A stretch of 5,669 nt of DNA from Alphaproteobacteria bacterium (GTDB taxonomy: Bacteria > Pseudomonadota > Alphaproteobacteria > MED-G09), in assembly GCA_018658685.1 (NCBI GenBank), contig JABHUT010000080.1, positions 1-5,669 of the forward strand, read 5' to 3'. Below the pieces are notes generated by a model that was not told where the DNA came from, searched no databases, and saw only the letters and a list, made by a program, of their open reading frames with translations. Position 1 is the first letter of the stretch, and the number at the start of each line of letters is the position of its first letter. Of the stretch, positions 1 through 5,669 are shown piece by piece. A program made the position numbers and the translations under genes.

Positions 1-639
1 ATGACCACCTATATATTTAGTTGTAGAGTAAACAATAACGGCTGCACCATGTTCAAAAGGCTTACATAAAATAGGTGCCGCAGTATTATCAATAATTAGA
101 GGAATTCCAAATTTTCTGCCAATATCAGATACTTCCTTAATAGGAAAAACCTCAAGTTTTGGATTTGGAAGCGTTTCAGCAAAATATGCACGAGTTTTGT
201 CATCAGTTGCCTCTGCGAATGCATTTGGATCCTTTGGATCTACAAACCGAACCTCTATACCCATATTCTTAAAGGTATTATTCAATTGATTCCAGGTTCC
301 TCCGTAAAGGTCAGTTGAAGAAACAATATTATCACCAGCTTTTGCAAGATTTTGTAATGCATAAGCCGTTGCTGTCTGACCAGATGATACGGCTAGTGCA
401 GCAGCGCCTCCCTCTAAAGCAGCAACTCTTTGCTCTAAGACATCACAGGTAGGATTCATTATTCTAGAATAAATATTTCCTAATTCAGATAATGCAAAAA
501 GATTTGAGGCATGCTCTGTTGAGTCAAATTGATAACTTGTTGTTTGATGAATAGGGACTGCAACTGAGTTTGTAGTTGGGTCCGAACGCCATCCTGCATG
601 GAGGGCAATAGTTTCTGGATTTTTACTTTCAATAGTCAT
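1..639 (-). CDS. metY: O-acetylhomoserine sulfhydrylase MetY, N-terminal half (cut by window edge)
   Basis: PLP-dependent enzyme of the Cys/Met metabolism family. It joins O-acetylhomoserine with sulfide (or methanethiol) to give homocysteine (or methionine) in the cytoplasm. Visible are 213 residues of the roughly 425-430 usual for MetY; the rest lies beyond position 1. The N-terminus reads MTIESKNPETIALHAGW and continues into VPIHQTTSY, as in the family. Other landmarks are YSR (57-59), SSGQ (85-88) and LYGGT (111-115) in the cofactor phosphate/ring-stacking region, ETLPNP (155-160), the PLP-binding Asp in IIDNT (D184), and STTKYIGGH at the edge, where K208 is the expected Schiff-base lysine. 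The ATG is preceded by AGGAG with a 6-base spacer. The gene sits behind a SAM-II riboswitch leader, which supports a methionine-pathway role. MetZ/MetB-like relatives share the fold, but the LYGGTWNQ and ETLPNP segments favour MetY. Confidence 0.93.
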   Translation of the reverse strand, partial: MTIESKNPETIALHAGWRSDPTTNSVAVPIHQTTSYQFDSTEHASNLFALSELGNIYSRIMNPTCDVLEQRVAALEGGAAALAVSSGQTATAYALQNLAKAGDNIVSSTDLYGGTWNQLNNTFKNMGIEVRFVDPKDPNAFAEATDDKTRAYFAETLPNPKLEVFPIKEVSDIGRKFGIPLIIDNTAAPILCKPFEHGAAVIVYSTTKYIGGH

Positions 640-672
640 TTTTATCTCCTTTTTTTTACTGAGAGATAAAAA
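639..672 (-). promoter_or_regulatory. Hairpin that can sequester the metY ribosome binding site
   Basis: On the minus strand, TTTTTATCTC (672-663) is a perfect 10-base reverse complement of GAGATAAAAA (648-639). A G-U pair (662/649) can extend it by one. The 3' arm contains most of the Shine-Dalgarno AGGAG (650-646) and ends on the A of the ATG. The 5' arm begins in the U-tract of the upstream terminator. The pairing is seen directly. That it represses translation is inference, and the stem is AU-rich, so its stability is moderate. Confidence 0.5.
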
Positions 673-691
673 AACCCGGAATTACCCGGGT
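667..691 (-). terminator. Intrinsic terminator in the metY leader (riboswitch expression platform)
   Basis: Read on the minus strand, the stem ACCCGG (691-686), loop GTAATT (685-680) and stem CCGGGT (679-674) are followed directly by a run of T (673-668). This is a six-base-pair, GC-rich Rho-independent terminator. It lies 12 bases beyond the end of the SAM-II aptamer and ahead of the metY ribosome binding site. The expected logic is that bound SAM favours termination before metY. It is also the only clear terminator after the upstream three-gene operon on the same strand. Confidence 0.85.
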
Positions 692-703
692 ATCCCCCAG
701 TCA

Positions 704-758
704 TTTTTAGCGATTTCTTTTACGTGGCCGCAAGCCGACTGGCTCAAATCACCACGTC
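704..758 (-). ncRNA. SAM-II riboswitch aptamer upstream of metY
   Basis: The minus strand shows the SAM-II pattern (Rfam SAM-II family, from memory). P1 is formed by ACGTGG (757-752) and CCACGT (727-722). The loop segment GATTT (750-746) pairs with AAATC (716-712) to make the pseudoknot helix P2. The conserved 3' element CGCTAAAAA follows (712-704). The segments GTGATTTGAGCC, GGCTTGC and CGCTAAA match alphaproteobacterial metA/metX leaders. A small AGCC/GGCT hairpin (744-741/736-733) sits inside the loop. One departure from my remembered consensus is TTGCGG instead of TTGCAG (732-728). SAM binding should lower metY expression through the terminator just downstream. Confidence 0.88.
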
Positions 759-776
759 CTCTTTCAAGGTAAAAAC

Positions 777-805
777 AACTTACATTTATTAAATATGAAA
801 GTCTA
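777..805 (-). promoter_or_regulatory. Weak candidate promoter for the riboswitch-metY transcript
   Basis: On the minus strand, TAGACT (805-800) and TAAGTT (782-777) are separated by 17 bases. They match the sigma-70 hexamers at about 4/6 and 3/6 positions. A start near 770 would leave a short leader before aptamer stem P1. The -35 hexamer overlaps the stop codon of the upstream hydrolase gene. The match is poor and could be chance in AT-rich DNA; transcription from the upstream operon is an alternative source. Confidence 0.22.
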
Positions 806-2092
806 GCTATTTTTCTTAAGATCCATTAATGCCGAATAAACAAGTGTTTGGGCTTGTGGTCTTATAGGATATCGACCTGAAGGTATTAATTGCGTCAAAA
901 GAATTGTAAAAAAATTCTCTCTAGGGTCGACCCAAAAAAAAGTACTTGCCATTCCACCCCAAGAAACCGAACCTTCTGAAGCAGGGCTGAGAGCTTTAAC
1001 TGAATTAATAAGAGGCGAAAATCCAAGACCAAAGCCGGCTCCATCATACCTAACCTCTGAAAAACTTTCATCACCCATATCATTCATTGTTTTGTTTTCT
1101 GGGAGATGATTTCTTCTCATATACCTTGCCGTAATTGGAGAAAGGATTCTTTTTCCCATATAATCGCCATCGTTAAGCAACATTTGACAAAAATTAGCAT
1201 AATCCGCGAGTGTTGAACAAAGTCCGCCACCTCCAGACAAAAAATTTCTTGGTTTTGAAAAAATATCTTCACCACCTGTGAAACAACGTTTTAATTTATT
1301 CCCACTTTTAGAAACAAGTTCTTGATAGCAATCAACGAACCTATGATGTTTATCTTCAGGAACTGAAAAATCCGTATCAGTCATATTTAAAGGGCCAAAA
1401 ATATTTTTTTTAAGAAAACTATCAAATTTTTCGCCAGAAATAACCTCTATAATACGACCTAAAATATCAATTGAAATTGAATAGTGCCATTGTGATCCAG
1501 GATCAAATAATAGTGGTAAGGATGCTGCGGTGTTAGAAAACTCCTCGAGATCCATTTCTATCCTTGTTTTAGAATTCTTAGCTGATGCAATTCCTGAGGT
1601 AGTATAAAGTTTTATAGCTGGATGCCCAGTCATAAAGCCGTAACTAAGACCTGACGTATGAGTCAGTAAATCTTTAATAAGAATTGGCTGAGAGGGTTCT
1701 CGCGTTGAATAATTCTCTGCGGTACCTTCTTTCCATACTTTTATATCCTTAAACTCAGGGAGATATCTCGAGACTTCATGCTCCAAACGTAAAAGCCCTT
1801 TTTCATAAAGCATCATTATTGCAACAGAAGTTATAGGCTTTGTCATGGAATAGAATCTATAAATAGAGTCATTTGTAATAGGCTTATTATCTTCAACACT
1901 AGAAAAGCCTTGAGATGATAAATGCGCAATTTCGTTATTACGGGCAACCAATAAGGTAAAATTTGGAAGTTTACCTTTATCTATGTATGAAGAAAAATAT
2001 TTGGGAATATATGATAATCTCTCGCTATCAAACCCTAAATCAGATTCATTTTTAGCACTTTGCTCGTAGTTATTAATTTTTTCGTGGTACAT
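803..2092 (-). CDS. Beta-lactamase-fold serine hydrolase (family VIII carboxylesterase-like)
   Basis: A 429-residue PF00144-type serine hydrolase. The nucleophile motif SxxK is S82-M-T-K85 in RFYSMTKPITS. The second motif is Y204-S-I in QWHYSISIDILGR, where Tyr is the expected general base; most class C enzymes have Y-x-N. The third region is SWGGMAST (377-384), the W-G-G form seen in EstB-type esterases instead of KTG. LLTHTSGLSYG (142-152) and the Gly-rich LSGGGGLCSTLADY stretch (285-298) are also typical. No signal peptide or lipobox is visible, so a cytoplasmic ester or lactone hydrolase is likelier than a periplasmic beta-lactamase. The start lies 2 bases after the stop of the FMN dehydrogenase gene, with no clear Shine-Dalgarno, suggesting translational coupling. 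About 18 residues precede the usual family start at LGFDSERL. The substrate is unknown. Confidence 0.87.
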   Translation of the reverse strand: MYHEKINNYEQSAKNESDLGFDSERLSYIPKYFSSYIDKGKLPNFTLLVARNNEIAHLSSQGFSSVEDNKPITNDSIYRFYSMTKPITSVAIMMLYEKGLLRLEHEVSRYLPEFKDIKVWKEGTAENYSTREPSQPILIKDLLTHTSGLSYGFMTGHPAIKLYTTSGIASAKNSKTRIEMDLEEFSNTAASLPLLFDPGSQWHYSISIDILGRIIEVISGEKFDSFLKKNIFGPLNMTDTDFSVPEDKHHRFVDCYQELVSKSGNKLKRCFTGGEDIFSKPRNFLSGGGGLCSTLADYANFCQMLLNDGDYMGKRILSPITARYMRRNHLPENKTMNDMGDESFSEVRYDGAGFGLGFSPLINSVKALSPASEGSVSWGGMASTFFWVDPRENFFTILLTQLIPSGRYPIRPQAQTLVYSALMDLKKNS

Positions 2093-2094
2093 AT

Positions 2095-3261
2095 TTAGTC
2101 TGAATTTTCTATAAAAGATTTATTTAATCGAACATGTCTTCTTTTAACATCCTTAATACTCTTACAGCCAAGTAGCTGAAGTGTTCTTTTTACCTCAGAA
2201 GCCAAAACATCAATAACTGTTTCAACACCCTTCTCTCCTTTTGCGGCTAAACCATAAACCCAAGGTCTTCCAATTAAGCAGGCATCTGCACCAAGGGCAA
2301 CAGCTTTTACTATATCAGAACCTCTTCTAATTCCTCCATCAATCAATATTTCCGCTCTTCCATTTACTTGCTTAGCGATTTCAGGCAATACATCTATTGG
2401 AGCAGCAGCGCTATCCAGTTGCCTACCACCATGATTTGAAATTACAATTGCTGAAGCTCCAATCTCTATAGCTTTTTCTGCATCCTCAGGTGTCATTAAT
2501 CCTTTAATTGCAAAAGGCCCTCCCCACATATTTGCAATTTCTTTAGCCTCATCCCATGTCACAGAAGGATCAAATTGCTGATTCATGTAAGTCATAATAT
2601 TGTTAAGTTTTTGTTTTTTTCCAGTAAAGCGTTCTTTTACATTGGCAAATCCAATCTTTGGCCCAAATATAAAATTCCACCACCAAGATGGGTGAAATGC
2701 TGCATCAATTATCGATGCTATCGTTAACTTAGGCGGTACTGTCATTCCACTCCTAAGGTCTCTCTCTCTTTTTCCACCAACAGGAACATCAACTGTTAAC
2801 ATTATTGCTTTATAATTACTCTCTTTACACCTTTTAATAAAATCATAACTAATTTCTCTGTTCTTCCATACATACATCTGGAACCATACTGATCCATTAG
2901 AAGACTTTGCATAATCTTCAATATTTGTACTTGCTATTGAAGACAAAGTTGAAGGAAAGTTTTTTTTTGAAGCAGCTCTAGCTACTGCTGGCTCACCTGA
3001 GTGATGAAAAAGATATGAAATTGCTGTAGGTCCTAAGGCAAAGGGATAGGGCATTTCAGTCCCTAGAACTTTTGTTTGAGTCTCAACTTCAGAAACATCG
3101 ATCAGTACATCAGGAATAAATTTCCATTTTTTAAAAGCATTTCCATTATTTTCTTTAGTGCTTTCATCTTCCGCTGCACCATCGGCATAATCAAAAACAG
3201 CACGAGGTACTCTTTTTTTCGCTAAAAGCCTCAAATCATCAATATTATAATATTTACTCAA
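2095..3261 (-). CDS. FMN-dependent alpha-hydroxy-acid dehydrogenase (LldD/mandelate dehydrogenase family)
   Basis: A 388-residue enzyme of the PF01070 family, which oxidises 2-hydroxy acids to 2-oxo acids with FMN. The N-terminus YYNIDDLRLLAKKRVPRAVFDYADGAAEDE is canonical and carries substrate-site Tyr25. Further family residues are GPTA (77-80), QMY (Y130), TVDVP (D158), R165/R167, FMN-binding K253 in AIKGL, the catalytic base H277 and substrate Arg R280 in SNHGGRQLD, IDGGIRRG (307-314) and the phosphate-binding IGRP (330-333). The long loop around 178-230 has a hydrophobic WWWNFIFG patch, as in membrane-associated, quinone-linked members such as LldD, so dehydrogenase is favoured over soluble oxidase (inference). 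The start is TTG, chosen because the N-terminus aligns well and no ATG lies nearby upstream; a weak GGA sits about 8 bases before it. Lactate, mandelate or another 2-hydroxy acid cannot be distinguished from sequence alone. Confidence 0.92.
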   Translation of the reverse strand: MSKYYNIDDLRLLAKKRVPRAVFDYADGAAEDESTKENNGNAFKKWKFIPDVLIDVSEVETQTKVLGTEMPYPFALGPTAISYLFHHSGEPAVARAASKKNFPSTLSSIASTNIEDYAKSSNGSVWFQMYVWKNREISYDFIKRCKESNYKAIMLTVDVPVGGKRERDLRSGMTVPPKLTIASIIDAAFHPSWWWNFIFGPKIGFANVKERFTGKKQKLNNIMTYMNQQFDPSVTWDEAKEIANMWGGPFAIKGLMTPEDAEKAIEIGASAIVISNHGGRQLDSAAAPIDVLPEIAKQVNGRAEILIDGGIRRGSDIVKAVALGADACLIGRPWVYGLAAKGEKGVETVIDVLASEVKRTLQLLGCKSIKDVKRRHVRLNKSFIENSD

Positions 3262-3287
3262 ATTATTTCCGCTGTTAAATTTATAGA

Positions 3288-4229
3288 TTAGATATTTATA
3301 TCTAAAACTACCTTTATCGATCCTGATTTTCTATCATCCGCTATTTTAAATGCCTCAACGGCAGAATCAATCGGAAATCTATGTGTGATGATCTTAGAAA
3401 CAAGCTCAGGAAAATCAAAGAGCATTTTTGCTGAAATGTCTATATCTCTTCCGTTAGGTCCAAGACCATAACAGCGAGAGGCATGATATGAAGCCTCTTT
3501 ATTAATTGCTCCAAATCCAGGTATCTTAATATCGTCCCATGCAACAGCTAGCCCAATAATTTTTCCTTGTGGTTTTAATAGTTTAACACAAGTTTCAAGG
3601 GATTCAGCTGAACCAACACAATCAACTACTCTATCATAAACACCAGAAGGAACTTTTACATTGCAAAACTCTGCTGCCTCCATTTGGTGGTCATATCTGG
3701 CATGGAGATCAACTTCACATCCCATTGCTTTTGCAGCAAAAACTGCGCATTGGCCTATTGAGCCTCCACCAACAACTGCTACTCTATGATTTGATTGCGT
3801 CTGAGTTATAACATAACCATGAACTGCAACTGCGATTGGCTCTATAAGGCAAGATGTTGTCGGATCAATTTCTTGATCTAGTTTTACCAAACAATGCTCT
3901 GGAACTATTATTTGCTCTGCCATTCCTCCATTAGAAGTTAAACCAATCATTTGAAATTTCTCGTTTGAACAAAGATTATAATTACCCGATTTGCACTCCG
4001 AACAACCACCGCAATAATCTAAAGGTTCAATTGCAACCAAGGTTCCATCAGTTAATCTTCCGGACATTTCATGACCAGCTATGTGAGAAAAATGACCCTT
4101 ATTATTGAGCATATCCATGTCAGTGCCGCAAATACCACATGAAGAAATATTCACTAGGATACCTTCCCCTGTAGGCTTTGGCGTATTTATAACGTTAACC
4201 CTACCTTCTGAATAATTTACTGCTTTCAT
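3288..4229 (-). CDS. Zinc-dependent medium-chain alcohol dehydrogenase (sorbitol/threonine dehydrogenase-like)
   Basis: A 313-residue MDR-superfamily oxidoreductase, somewhat short for a family usually near 340-350. The GroES-like N-terminal domain carries the catalytic zinc ligands C34 (GICGTD), H53-E54 (AGHE) and E130 (CLIEPIAVAVHG). The structural zinc ligands are C73, C76, C79 and C87. The Rossmann domain has VVGGGSIGQ (152-160). The second strand ends in LHARYDHQ with no obvious ribose-binding Asp/Glu in the usual place and an Arg at 178, which hints at NADP(H) preference (inference). The start ATG has AAGGA five bases upstream. It is the first gene of the minus-strand operon, 26 bases ahead of the FMN dehydrogenase gene, and is transcribed divergently from the monooxygenase. 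It probably interconverts an alcohol and an aldehyde or ketone; the substrate is unknown. Confidence 0.9.
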   Translation of the reverse strand: MKAVNYSEGRVNVINTPKPTGEGILVNISSCGICGTDMDMLNNKGHFSHIAGHEMSGRLTDGTLVAIEPLDYCGGCSECKSGNYNLCSNEKFQMIGLTSNGGMAEQIIVPEHCLVKLDQEIDPTTSCLIEPIAVAVHGYVITQTQSNHRVAVVGGGSIGQCAVFAAKAMGCEVDLHARYDHQMEAAEFCNVKVPSGVYDRVVDCVGSAESLETCVKLLKPQGKIIGLAVAWDDIKIPGFGAINKEASYHASRCYGLGPNGRDIDISAKMLFDFPELVSKIITHRFPIDSAVEAFKIADDRKSGSIKVVLDINI

Positions 4230-4298
4230 AAAATTCCTTTTTTAACTTTATAACTTATTTTTCTTGCAAATCTACTTCGTAAATATAGTCTGCCAAAG
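4230..4298. promoter_or_regulatory. Divergent intergenic promoter region between the dehydrogenase operon and the monooxygenase
   Basis: These 69 bases must hold or overlap the start signals for both directions, since the genes diverge. The sequence is very AT-rich. Possible elements are TATAAA on the minus strand (4252-4247) with TAGATT 16 bases upstream, and on the plus strand TTGCAA (4264-4269) with TATAGT (4284-4289) at a short 14-base spacing. None is a strong sigma-70 match. No clear operator palindrome is seen. The plus-strand gene has no Shine-Dalgarno, so a very short leader is possible. Confidence 0.45.
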
Positions 4299-5669
4299 AT
4301 GGATAGTAATAACAATAAGATATATGATTCAATTATTCTTGGAGCAGGTATTTCCGGTATAGGTATGGCTGTTAATTTATTAAAAGCTAATATCTCCTCA
4401 TTTTTAGTTTTAGAAAAAAAACAGGCTGTAGGGGGTACGTGGCGAGATAATACTTATCCTGGATTATGCTGTGATGTAGCTTCTCATTTTTATGCTTTTT
4501 CATTTGAACTAAATCCAAATTGGTCAAAAAAATATCCTGAACAAAGCGAGATATTAGATTACTTAGAAATGGTAACAGAGAAGTATAAAATCAGACCTCA
4601 TATAAAATTCAATACTGAAGTTATTAAGGCCGAGTTTGATTCAAATGAAAGTTTATGGAATGTGTTTATTTCTAATGGAAGTATTTATAAAACCAAAACA
4701 TTAGTTAGCGGCCTAGGACAACTAAATAAACCTACAAAACCAGTATTTGATGGATCGGATAACTTTAAAGGTACTTCTTTTCATAGTGCAGAATGGGATC
4801 ATTCCTGTGACTTAAAGGGAAAAAAAGTTGGTGTTATTGGTACAGGCCCAAGTGCAGTTGGATTCATTCCAAAAATAGCGAATGAAGTAAAAGAATTGAT
4901 AATTTTTCAGAGAACTCCAAACTGGATACTTCCTAAACCTGATCGTAAATTTAGTGATATTGAAAAATGGCTATTAAAAAATATGCCATTCTTTGGAAAA
5001 ATTTATAGATATTATGAATATTTAATGTCTGAACGGTTATATTTTGCCTTCTTTGTTAATAAAAATAAAATGCTATCCGCTATAGAGAGAATAATATCTA
5101 ATCTAACGACAGGCTTTCAAATTAAAAATATGTCCTCGATGTATCAGCTAGGACAAAAGATGTTATTGGATGCTCAAATTTCTGATAAATCTCTAAGAGA
5201 TAAATTAATGCCAGACTACCCAGTTGGATGTAAAAGGGTAATACCAACGAATGATTTTTTTCCAACACTTGAGAAAAAAAACGTATTCCTTCAAACTGAA
5301 TCAATAACAAAATTTAATGAAAATTCAGTTATAACAAGCGATGGTAAGGAAAATAATTTAGACGTAATTATTTATGGAACAGGATTTGAAACAAATATTT
5401 TTATATCACCAGTAAAAATTATAGGCCTTAACAATAAAGATTTAGACGACGTTTGGAGCAATGGTGCCGAAGCATATAAAGGCGTGATGGTTTCAGAATT
5501 CCCTAACTTTTTTATGTGCTATGGGCCAAATACTAATACTGGTCATGTCTCAATTATTTTTATGATTGAAAGCCAAATTAAATTTATTATCAAAAGTTTA
5601 AAGTTAATAAAAAAGAAAAATTTAAAACATATTGATGTAAAACATAAGGCAATGTCCGATTATAATCTG
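4299..5669 (+). CDS. Baeyer-Villiger-type flavin monooxygenase (COG2072-like), C-terminus cut by window edge
   Basis: FAD- and NADPH-dependent monooxygenase that would insert oxygen next to a ketone carbonyl to give an ester or lactone. 457 residues are visible, open to the right edge; the family is usually about 490-540, so only the end is missing. FAD site: GAGISG (15-20), E39 at the end of the second strand, and GGTWRDNTYPG (45-55). The type I Baeyer-Villiger fingerprint FxGxxxHxxxW(P/D) is intact as F156, G158, H162, W166, D167. The NADPH Rossmann motif is GTGPSA (181-186), followed by QRTPNW (204-209). D59 and R313 (GCKR) match the catalytic Asp/Arg pair of characterised enzymes. GTGFE (360-364) and GPNTNTGH (409-416) complete the pattern. 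The ATG fits the family N-terminus; no Shine-Dalgarno is visible. No transmembrane segment is apparent. A family member acting on another carbonyl or heteroatom cannot be excluded. Confidence 0.92.
   Translation, partial: MDSNNNKIYDSIILGAGISGIGMAVNLLKANISSFLVLEKKQAVGGTWRDNTYPGLCCDVASHFYAFSFELNPNWSKKYPEQSEILDYLEMVTEKYKIRPHIKFNTEVIKAEFDSNESLWNVFISNGSIYKTKTLVSGLGQLNKPTKPVFDGSDNFKGTSFHSAEWDHSCDLKGKKVGVIGTGPSAVGFIPKIANEVKELIIFQRTPNWILPKPDRKFSDIEKWLLKNMPFFGKIYRYYEYLMSERLYFAFFVNKNKMLSAIERIISNLTTGFQIKNMSSMYQLGQKMLLDAQISDKSLRDKLMPDYPVGCKRVIPTNDFFPTLEKKNVFLQTESITKFNENSVITSDGKENNLDVIIYGTGFETNIFISPVKIIGLNNKDLDDVWSNGAEAYKGVMVSEFPNFFMCYGPNTNTGHVSIIFMIESQIKFIIKSLKLIKKKNLKHIDVKHKAMSDYNL

Noticed and set aside
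640..673. A second SAM aptamer (SAM-V) between terminator and metY start, as in known tandem leaders
   Set aside because: The stretch is only about 34 bases, mostly A/T runs, and lacks the CTAAA-type core and pseudoknot arms.
682..692. Palindrome TACCCGGGTA as a protein operator
   Set aside because: It is explained as the 5' arm and part of the loop of the riboswitch terminator; there is no independent evidence for a repressor site.
895..1083. A 62-codon open frame inside the serine hydrolase gene
   Set aside because: It lies wholly within a well-supported gene in another frame, has no family resemblance and no ribosome binding site; it is a shadow frame.
803..2092. Beta-lactam resistance gene
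   Set aside because: The SxxK motif is present, but there is no signal peptide, the Y-x-N Asn is missing and W-G-G replaces KTG; an esterase-type hydrolase is the better call.
5122..5310. A 62-codon open frame with hydrophobic residues inside the monooxygenase gene
   Set aside because: It overlaps conserved monooxygenase sequence, including the GCKR catalytic motif, and has no independent support.
1..5669. Mobile element, CRISPR array, tRNA, or defence system
   Set aside because: No direct-repeat arrays, transposase or integrase motifs, or tRNA-like cloverleaf were seen; the window is filled by metabolic genes.

Overview
The window is AT-rich, densely packed bacterial DNA. A SAM-II-type riboswitch in front of metY, short intergenic gaps, poly-A/T-rich linkers and the enzyme repertoire suggest a streamlined, probably marine alphaproteobacterium. 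That assignment is an inference: SAM-II aptamers are mostly alphaproteobacterial, but no phylogenetic marker gene is present.

Layout. Four genes lie on the minus strand, read from right to left: a zinc-dependent medium-chain alcohol dehydrogenase (3288-4229), an FMN-dependent alpha-hydroxy-acid dehydrogenase (2095-3261), a cytoplasmic-looking beta-lactamase-fold serine hydrolase/esterase (803-2092), and the first half of metY (1-639), which is cut by the left edge. The first three are separated by 26 and 2 bases and look like one operon. A 163-base leader (640-802) separates them from metY. It holds a SAM-II aptamer, an intrinsic terminator and a hairpin that can cover the metY ribosome binding site. 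On the plus strand, divergent from the operon across a 69-base gap, is a Baeyer-Villiger-type flavoprotein monooxygenase (4299 to the right edge; C-terminus missing).

How the genes may work together. The divergent block contains the enzyme types needed to take a ketone apart. The monooxygenase would turn ketone into ester or lactone, the hydrolase would split it, the alcohol dehydrogenase would oxidise the released alcohol (or make the ketone), and the FMN enzyme would oxidise a 2-hydroxy acid. This is a hypothesis from gene content and position; the substrate is unknown. metY is a separate unit for methionine/homocysteine synthesis, regulated by S-adenosylmethionine through its leader.

No mobile element, CRISPR array, tRNA or rRNA was seen. 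The most noteworthy structure is the metY leader, where three mutually interfering RNA elements can be drawn.
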